This document shows positions 58,670-64,000 of a stretch of DNA of 64,000 nucleotides, one piece after another. The notes beneath the pieces were generated by a model, which was not told the DNA's origin, made no database searches, and worked only from the letters and a program-made list of their open reading frames with translations. The DNA lies in NCBI GenBank assembly GCA_963921355.3, contig OZ001190.1:310001-374000 (forward strand), read 5' to 3'. The stretch's first letter is position 1; each line of letters begins with the position of its first letter. This DNA comes from CAWUEZ02 sp963921355. GTDB lineage: Bacteria > Pseudomonadota > Alphaproteobacteria > Thalassobaculales > Thalassobaculaceae. A program made the position numbers and the translations under genes.

Positions 58670-60013
58670 ATGCACAAGTACCAGATTACCCGCCGTGGCC
58701 TGCTGAAGGGCTCGGCTCTGGTTGGCGTCGGCCTCGCCGCACCGACCTTCTTCTCAAGCAAGGCCAACGCCTTCACCAACGAGCCCAAGGGCAGCACTGT
58801 CACCCTCGGCTTCAACGTGCCGCAGTCCGGCCCGTACGCCGACGAGGGTGCCGACGAGCTCCGCGCCTACGAGCTGGCCGTCGAACACCTCAACGGTGGC
58901 GGCGATGGCGGCATGATGAACACGTTCTCCTCCAAAGCGCTGAAGGGCAACGGCATCCTGGGCAAGAAGGTCGAGTACGTGACCGGCGACACCCAGACCA
59001 AGTCCGACGCCGCCCGTGCCTCCGCCAAGTCGATGATCGAGAAAGACGGCGCCATCATGATCACCGGCGGCTCGTCGTCGGGTGTTGCCGTGGCGGTGCA
59101 GGCCCTGTGTCAGGAAGCCGGCGTGATCTTCATGGCCGGTCTGACCCACTCCAATGACACCACCGGCAAGGACAAGAAGGCCAACGGCTTCCGGCACTTC
59201 TTCAACAGCTACATGTCCGGTGCCGCGCTCGCGCCGGTGCTCAAGAACGCCTACGGCGACAACCGTAAGGCCTATCACCTGACGGCCGACTACAACTGGG
59301 GCTACACCACCGAAGAAGCCGTCCGATCCTCGACCGAGGAAATGGGCTGGGAGACCGTTGCTGCGGTCAAGACCCCGCTCGCCCAGACCGACTTCTCGGC
59401 CTACATCACGCCGGTTCTGCAGTCCGATGCCGACGTGCTGGTGCTGAACCACTACGGCGGCAACATGGTGAACTCGCTCACCAACGCCGTTCAGTTCGGC
59501 CTGCGTGAGCGCCAGGCCAACGGCAAGAACTTCGAGATCATCGTGCCGCTGTACTCGCGGCTGATGGCCAAGGGTGCCGGCGAGAACGTTAAGGGCATCT
59601 TCGGTTCGACCAACTGGCACTGGTCGCTGCAGGACGAAGGCTCCAAGGCGTTCGTCAAGTCCTTCGGCACTAAGTATGGCTTCCCGCCGAGCCAGGCTGC
59701 CCACACCACCTACGTCCAGGCCCTGCTGTACGCGGATGCCGTCGAGCGGGCCGGCAGCTTCAACCCGTGCGCGGTCGTCGAGGCCCTCGAGGGCTTCGAG
59801 TTCGACGGCATGGGCAACGGCAAGACGCTGTATCGCGCCGAAGACCACCAGTGCTTCAAGGACGTGCTGGTCGTGAAGGGTAAGGAGAACCCGAGCTCCG
59901 AGTTCGACCTGCTCGAGATCGTCGAAGTCACGCCGGTTGCGCAGGTCACCTACGCCCCGGATCACCCGCAGTTCGCCGGTGGCCAGCTCGGCACCTGCAA
60001 CCCGGGCGCCTAA
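58670..60013 (+). CDS. branched-chain amino acid/amide-type ABC substrate-binding protein
   Basis: 447 residues with a twin-arginine signal (YQITRRGLLKGSALVGVG) so Tat-exported, then a type I periplasmic fold: VTLGFNVPQSGPYADEGAD, ITGGSSSGVAVAVQ, LTADYNWGYT. The C-terminal half ends with EVTPVAQVTYAPDHPQF. It is HAAT-family but unlike UrtA. Ligand unknown; the ScfR-type regulator beside it could hint at an organic-acid or amide substrate. First gene of a five-gene operon with a stem-loop before the permeases. Confidence 0.9.
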   Translation: MHKYQITRRGLLKGSALVGVGLAAPTFFSSKANAFTNEPKGSTVTLGFNVPQSGPYADEGADELRAYELAVEHLNGGGDGGMMNTFSSKALKGNGILGKKVEYVTGDTQTKSDAARASAKSMIEKDGAIMITGGSSSGVAVAVQALCQEAGVIFMAGLTHSNDTTGKDKKANGFRHFFNSYMSGAALAPVLKNAYGDNRKAYHLTADYNWGYTTEEAVRSSTEEMGWETVAAVKTPLAQTDFSAYITPVLQSDADVLVLNHYGGNMVNSLTNAVQFGLRERQANGKNFEIIVPLYSRLMAKGAGENVKGIFGSTNWHWSLQDEGSKAFVKSFGTKYGFPPSQAAHTTYVQALLYADAVERAGSFNPCAVVEALEGFEFDGMGNGKTLYRAEDHQCFKDVLVVKGKENPSSEFDLLEIVEVTPVAQVTYAPDHPQFAGGQLGTCNPGA

Positions 60014-60031
60014 CGGCACACAACCAAAGCG

Positions 60032-60057
60032 CCGACCGTGCCGTCAGGCACGGTCGG
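60032..60057 (+). terminator. stem-loop after the binding-protein gene
   Basis: Perfect 11-base arms (60032-60042, 60047-60057) with a GTCA loop and only a weak T tail. Positioned 18 bases past the stop, before the permease genes; likely attenuates or stabilises. Confidence 0.6.
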
Positions 60058-60118
60058 TTGCCCCGCGCGGCCCGGACCGCGCCGCGGATAACCGGACGGA
60101 TCCATAGGGGGTGGCGTC

Positions 60119-61150
60119 ATGGACGCGATTATTCTTCAGATTCTGAACGGACTGGACAAAGGCAGCGCCTACGCGCTGATCGCGCTCGGTCTGACACTGA
60201 TCTTCGGGACCCTGGGCGTGGTCAACTTCGCCCACGGCGCGCTGTTCATGCTCGGCGCCTTCTGCGCGGTGACCCTCAACGCCATCTTCAAGATCTCCTA
60301 TGAGACGATCGATCCGGTCAAAAAGGACTTCCTCGGCAACCCCCTGAAAGTCGAGACGCCGTACATCTACGACTGGTTCGGCCCCGAGACAGGCGCCGCC
60401 ATGATCGAGTGGTCGGTACCGCTGGCGATCCTGTTCTCCATCCCGATCATGATCGTCGTCGGCCTCACCATGGAACGCGGGCTGATCAAGTATTTCTACA
60501 AGCGCCCCCACGCCGACCAGATCCTGGTGACCTTCGGGCTGGCGATCGTGCTGCAGGAGATCATCAAGTACTTCTACGGCGCCAACCCGATTCCGACGCC
60601 CGCCCCCCAGGCCCTGACCGGAAGTGCGGATTTCGGCGTGCTGATGGGCTTCGACCCGGGCTCGATCATCTACCCGTACTGGCGGCTGGTGTACTTCCTG
60701 TTCGCCGCGGTAATCATCGGCGGCGTGTTCGCCTTTCTGCGCTACACCACCTTCGGCATGGTTGTGCGCGCCGGCATGGCGGATCGCGAGACCGTCGGGC
60801 TGCTTGGCATCAACATCGACAAGCGCTTCACGATCATGTTCGCAATCGCGGCCTGCGTGGCCGGGCTCGCCGGTGTCATGTACACCCCGATCAACTCGCC
60901 GAACTACCACATGGGAATGGACTTCCTGGTTCTGTCCTTCGTGGTGGTCGTCGTCGGCGGCATGGGATCCCTGGCCGGCGCCGTTGCCGCGGGCTTCCTG
61001 CTCGGCGTGCTTGAATCCTTCGCCTCGATGGCGCAGGTCGTGAACCTGCTGCCCGGCATCAACCAGATCATCATCTATCTGGTCGCCATCATCATTCTGC
61101 TGACACGCCCCCGTGGCCTGATGGGCCGCAAGGGCGTCATGGAGGAGTGA
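60119..61150 (+). CDS. branched-chain amino acid-type ABC permease (LivH family)
   Basis: 343 residues, with GLDKGSAYALIALGLTLIFGTLGVVNFAHGALFMLGAF at the N-terminus (LivH signature) and VVVVVGGMGSLAGAVAAGFLLG late. A polar insert of about 60 residues (YETIDPVKKDFLGNPLKVE) between helices 2 and 3 is larger than in LivH and probably periplasmic. Confidence 0.9.
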   Translation: MDAIILQILNGLDKGSAYALIALGLTLIFGTLGVVNFAHGALFMLGAFCAVTLNAIFKISYETIDPVKKDFLGNPLKVETPYIYDWFGPETGAAMIEWSVPLAILFSIPIMIVVGLTMERGLIKYFYKRPHADQILVTFGLAIVLQEIIKYFYGANPIPTPAPQALTGSADFGVLMGFDPGSIIYPYWRLVYFLFAAVIIGGVFAFLRYTTFGMVVRAGMADRETVGLLGINIDKRFTIMFAIAACVAGLAGVMYTPINSPNYHMGMDFLVLSFVVVVVGGMGSLAGAVAAGFLLGVLESFASMAQVVNLLPGINQIIIYLVAIIILLTRPRGLMGRKGVMEE

Positions 61151-61153
61151 CCG

Positions 61154-62362
61154 ATGCTAGGTCTTCACGGCAAAGACAAGACGCTCTTCCTGGTCGTCAT
61201 CGCGCTGACGCTGCTGGCACCGTTCCTGCTGAATCCGTTCCCGGAAGGGTCTGAGCTGGCCCAGTTCAATGCCGGCTATCCGGACCTGATGCAGCGGTTC
61301 GTGATCTTCGGGATCTTCGCGATCGGCTTCAACATCCTGTTCGGTCTGACCGGCTATCTCAGCTTCGGCCATGCCGCCTTCCTCGGCGTCGGCTCCTATG
61401 CCGGCGTGTGGATGCTGAAGCTGCTGACCATGAACGTCGTCCCGGCGATCATCGTGTCGGTGATCTTCGCCGGGCTGTTCTCGGCCATCGTCGGCTACAT
61501 CTCGCTGCGCCGTTCGGGGATCTACTTCTCGATCCTCACGCTGGCCTTCGCGCAGATGTCATTCGCGCTGGCCTACTCGGTTCTGACCCCGATCACCAAC
61601 GGCGAGACCGGCCTTCAGCTCGCGCTCGACGACCCGCGGATCTTCGGCGTCAGCCAGGTCGACGGCTCGATCCCGCCAACCAATTTCTTCGGGATCGAGA
61701 TGCGGGACGGCTTCGAACTGGCGCTCGGCCCTTGGCTGTTCACGTTCAACTTCGGCTACTACCTGTGCGCCCTCGTCATGCTGGTCGCGTTCTACATCTC
61801 GATCCGAATCTTCCGGTCGCCATTCGGCATGATGCTGCGCGCGGTCAAGACCAACCAGCAGCGGCTGCGCTACACGGGCAAGAACCCGAAGCCCTACACG
61901 CTGGCGGCGTTCGTCATCTCCGGCATGTATGCCGGGCTGGCCGGCGGGCTGATGGTCGCCATGGACCCGCTTGCCGGTGCCGAGCGCATGCAATGGACCG
62001 CGAGCGGCGAGGTCGTGCTGATGACCATTCTCGGCGGTGCGGGAACTCTGATCGGCCCGGTGCTCGGGGCCGGCGTGATCAAGTACTTCGAGAACATCTT
62101 CTCGAAGATCAACGACAACGTCCTGTACGGCTGGTTCTCGTTCATGCCCGAGGGCATGCAAGATGTCTTCGTCTTCCTGATCCACCCGTTCATCGGCAAG
62201 GGCTGGCACCTCACGCTCGGCATCATGTTCATGCTGGTCGTGATCTTCCTGCCCGGCGGCGTGGTCGAGGGCGGTCAGAAGATCAGGCGGCTGTTCGGTC
62301 GTGGGGATACCCCCGACCGGGCGGGCGGCGCCCCGACACCCCGCGCACACCCGGCCGAATAA
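61154..62362 (+). CDS. branched-chain amino acid-type ABC permease (LivM family)
   Basis: 402 residues with FGIFAIGFNILFGLTGYLSFGHAAFLGVGSYAG, the LivM signature, and GAGTLIGPVLGAGVIKYFEN near the end. Starts three bases after the LivH stop. The last 30 residues are polar and Pro-rich. Confidence 0.9.
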   Translation: MLGLHGKDKTLFLVVIALTLLAPFLLNPFPEGSELAQFNAGYPDLMQRFVIFGIFAIGFNILFGLTGYLSFGHAAFLGVGSYAGVWMLKLLTMNVVPAIIVSVIFAGLFSAIVGYISLRRSGIYFSILTLAFAQMSFALAYSVLTPITNGETGLQLALDDPRIFGVSQVDGSIPPTNFFGIEMRDGFELALGPWLFTFNFGYYLCALVMLVAFYISIRIFRSPFGMMLRAVKTNQQRLRYTGKNPKPYTLAAFVISGMYAGLAGGLMVAMDPLAGAERMQWTASGEVVLMTILGGAGTLIGPVLGAGVIKYFENIFSKINDNVLYGWFSFMPEGMQDVFVFLIHPFIGKGWHLTLGIMFMLVVIFLPGGVVEGGQKIRRLFGRGDTPDRAGGAPTPRAHPAE

Positions 62363-62373
62363 GGAGAGGACCG

Positions 62374-63129
62374 ATGGGTATTCTCGAAGTCACTGGGGTC
62401 AACAAGCGCTTCGGCGGCCTCAAGGCTCTCGACGACGTCAACATCGACGTCGAGGCCGGAACCGTGCACGCCATCATCGGGCCGAACGGCGCCGGCAAGT
62501 CGACCCTGCTGAACTGCTTCGTCGGCCGCCTGGAGCCGGATACCGGGACCGTCAATTTCGATGGCGACTCCCTGCTCAACCGCCAGCCTCACGAAATCAA
62601 CCAGATGGGGGTCAGCCGGGTGTTTCAGACCCCGGAGATCTTCGGCGACCTGTCGCTGGTGGAGAACGTCATGATCCCGGCCCTGGCCAAACGGGACGGT
62701 CCGTTCTTCTTCAACGCCTGGTCCGCTGTGGCCGGTGAACAGGATGTGGTGGATCGGGCGATGGCGATGCTCGATGACGTCAACCTCGGCGGCAAGGCGC
62801 ACGCCTCCGCCAACGAGCTGAGCCGCGGCGACAAGCGGCGCCTGGAACTCGCCATGTGCCTGGTCCAGGACCCCAAGCTTCTGCTGCTTGACGAGCCGAC
62901 GGCCGGCATGTCGCGAGGCGACACCAACGATACGATCGACCTGATGAAGACGATCGCGTCGCGCGGCGTCACCATGGTGGTGATCGAGCACGACATGCAC
63001 GTTGTGTTCTCGCTCGCCGACAAGATCTCCGTGCTGGCCCAGGGCCATGTGATCGTCGAGGACCTGCCCGAAAACATCAAAGGCGACCCGCGGGTCCAGG
63101 AAGCCTATCTCGGGGGAGCGCACCTATGA
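62374..63129 (+). CDS. branched-chain amino acid-type ABC ATPase (LivG family)
   Basis: 251 residues from ATG 62374 behind AAGGAGAGG. Walker A GPNGAGKST, MGVSRVFQTPEIFGDLSLVENVM, a divergent signature NELSRGDKRRLELAMCL, Walker B LLLLDEPTAGM and switch VIEHDMHVV. A much longer frame upstream is a GC shadow in livM. Overlaps the next gene by four bases. Confidence 0.92.
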   Translation: MGILEVTGVNKRFGGLKALDDVNIDVEAGTVHAIIGPNGAGKSTLLNCFVGRLEPDTGTVNFDGDSLLNRQPHEINQMGVSRVFQTPEIFGDLSLVENVMIPALAKRDGPFFFNAWSAVAGEQDVVDRAMAMLDDVNLGGKAHASANELSRGDKRRLELAMCLVQDPKLLLLDEPTAGMSRGDTNDTIDLMKTIASRGVTMVVIEHDMHVVFSLADKISVLAQGHVIVEDLPENIKGDPRVQEAYLGGAHL

Positions 63130-63968
63130 CCGCGACCGATATGGCCGACCAGGCCAACCAAAGCCAGAATCAGGACCAGACCCAGGGCCAGGGCCTGCTC
63201 GGCGACGATCCGTTCGCCGGCAGTGCGCCCGGAAAGAAGCCGAAACTCACAACCGGCGGCCAACCAGCCTATTTCTCATGCTGGGACATCCACGCCTATT
63301 ACGGTGAGAGTTACATCGTCCAGGGAGTCAGCTTCGACGTCCGTGAAGGCGAGATCGTCGCCCTGCTGGGCCGCAACGGTGCCGGCAAGACCTCGACCCT
63401 GCGGACCCTGGCCCGGATCGACTCGCCCAACCTCACCCATGGCGAGATCTGGCTCGATCACCAGCCGCTGCACGAGATGAAATCCCACGATGCCGCCCGG
63501 CTCGGGATCGGGCTGGTGCCGGAAGACCGGCGCATCATCCCGGGCCTGACCGTCGAAGAGAACCTGCAACTCGCCCAGATCGCGCCGCCGCACGGCTGGT
63601 CGATCGAGCGCATTTACGAGCTGTTCCCGCGGCTCGGTGAGCGCCGCAAGCAGGAGGGCATCACCCTGTCGGGCGGCGAGCAGCAGATGCTGTCGATCGG
63701 ACGCGCGCTGTCGCGCGACGTCAAACTGCTGCTGCTCGACGAGCCCTATGAAGGACTGGCGCCGGTCATCGTCCAGGAAATCGAGAAGACCCTGGATCAG
63801 ATCAAATCGCTCGGCATGACAACGATCATCGTCGAGCAGAACGCCATCGCCGCCCTGCACCTGGCGGACCGCGCCATCATCCTGGACATGGGCCAGGTGG
63901 TGTTCGACGGGGTCTCCCAGGAAGTGCTCGACAACGCCGATTTGCGCCAGCAGTACCTGGCGATCTGA
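63126..63968 (+). CDS. branched-chain amino acid-type ABC ATPase (LivF family) with N-terminal extension
   Basis: 280 residues. The LivF core starts near residue 47 (AYFSCWDIHAYYGESYIVQG) with GRNGAGKTS, IGLVPEDRRIIPGLTV, LSGGEQQMLSIGRAL and LLLLDEPYEGLAP. The first ~46 residues are Gln/Asn/Asp-rich (QANQSQNQDQTQGQG) and low-complexity, absent from most LivF proteins. Overlap with the LivG stop supports the long start. Confidence 0.9.
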   Translation: MTATDMADQANQSQNQDQTQGQGLLGDDPFAGSAPGKKPKLTTGGQPAYFSCWDIHAYYGESYIVQGVSFDVREGEIVALLGRNGAGKTSTLRTLARIDSPNLTHGEIWLDHQPLHEMKSHDAARLGIGLVPEDRRIIPGLTVEENLQLAQIAPPHGWSIERIYELFPRLGERRKQEGITLSGGEQQMLSIGRALSRDVKLLLLDEPYEGLAPVIVQEIEKTLDQIKSLGMTTIIVEQNAIAALHLADRAIILDMGQVVFDGVSQEVLDNADLRQQYLAI

Positions 63969-64000
63969 TCGAGCCCAAGTTGCCGGAGCCCGCCCTGATG
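63969..64000 (+). other. end of window, possible next gene start
   Basis: Thirty-two bases follow the last stop. The final three bases are ATG, which may begin the next gene, but no ribosome site is clear and no sequence follows to judge. Confidence 0.3.

Noticed and set aside
61408..63129. Fusion of a livM shadow frame to LivG
   Set aside because: The LivG ATPase has its own ATG and ribosome site at 62374; upstream residues are a frame shadow of livM.

Overview
The window is GC-rich chromosomal DNA with strong GC bias at third codon positions. Its gene content (urea and glycerol ABC transporters, MCP-PilZ, CueR/CopA, ScfR-type regulator, DMGDH-like and DddP-like enzymes) fits an alphaproteobacterium, most likely a Rhodospirillales-type heterotroph. 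That placement is inferred from gene content, not from a marker gene. I see no rRNA, tRNA, CRISPR array, transposase or phage gene.

Layout. 1-1617: end of a CBS/DUF294 gene. 1661-5007 (-): amidohydrolase, AroE and HpcH-type aldolase operon. 5312-10991 (+): complete urtABCDE urea importer behind a sigma-54 promoter. 11007-11119: inverted repeat. 11169-14135 (+): two methyltransferase-like genes, a phytanoyl-CoA dioxygenase-family gene and an SDR gene. 14166-16482 (-): XRE-cupin, GNAT, YdcZ-like transporter and nitroreductase. 16958-22588: copper and redox block with di-heme DUF1111 protein, DUF2892 protein, CopA ATPase, CueR, DUF1194 protein and cytochrome c. 22595-26946 (-): RND pump and its adaptor. 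27128-27373: pstB 3' remnant and a second copy of the inverted repeat. 27379-36490: catabolic cluster around an RpiR regulator (enolase-superfamily enzyme, MDR dehydrogenase, DddP-like M24 enzyme, DMGDH-like oxidase, Rieske oxygenase, metallophosphoesterase), which looks like N-methylated or sulfonium osmolyte breakdown. 36593-39999 (-): MCP with PilZ domain, SOUL protein and a 47-residue membrane protein. 40319-45805 (-): peptide/opine-type ABC transporter. 46281-46400: 39-residue membrane protein. 46422-53442: GlpR and a glycerol ABC importer (glpV, S, T, P, Q, U). 53563-58467 (-): SSF-linked histidine kinase, small membrane protein, response regulator and ScfR-type regulator. 58670-63968 (+): branched-chain amino-acid/amide-type ABC transporter.

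Transport and catabolism of small nitrogen, carbon and osmolyte compounds dominates: four complete ABC importers, each with a stem-loop just after its binding-protein gene. The most interesting parts are the RpiR-linked cluster, whose M24 enzyme keeps every metal ligand and the catalytic Asp of the DMSP lyase DddP at identical spacing, and three TTGA-N6-TCAA (FNR/FixK-like) boxes in front of separate operons.

Caution on sequence quality: six genes are interrupted (1-1617, 16958-18204, 22595-25779, 27379-28496, 30816-33243, 47463-49198). Every frameshift is explained by one base, and two of the genes also carry an in-frame stop. The reading frames resume full-length family sequence afterwards, so sequencing or assembly error is at least as likely as real gene decay.
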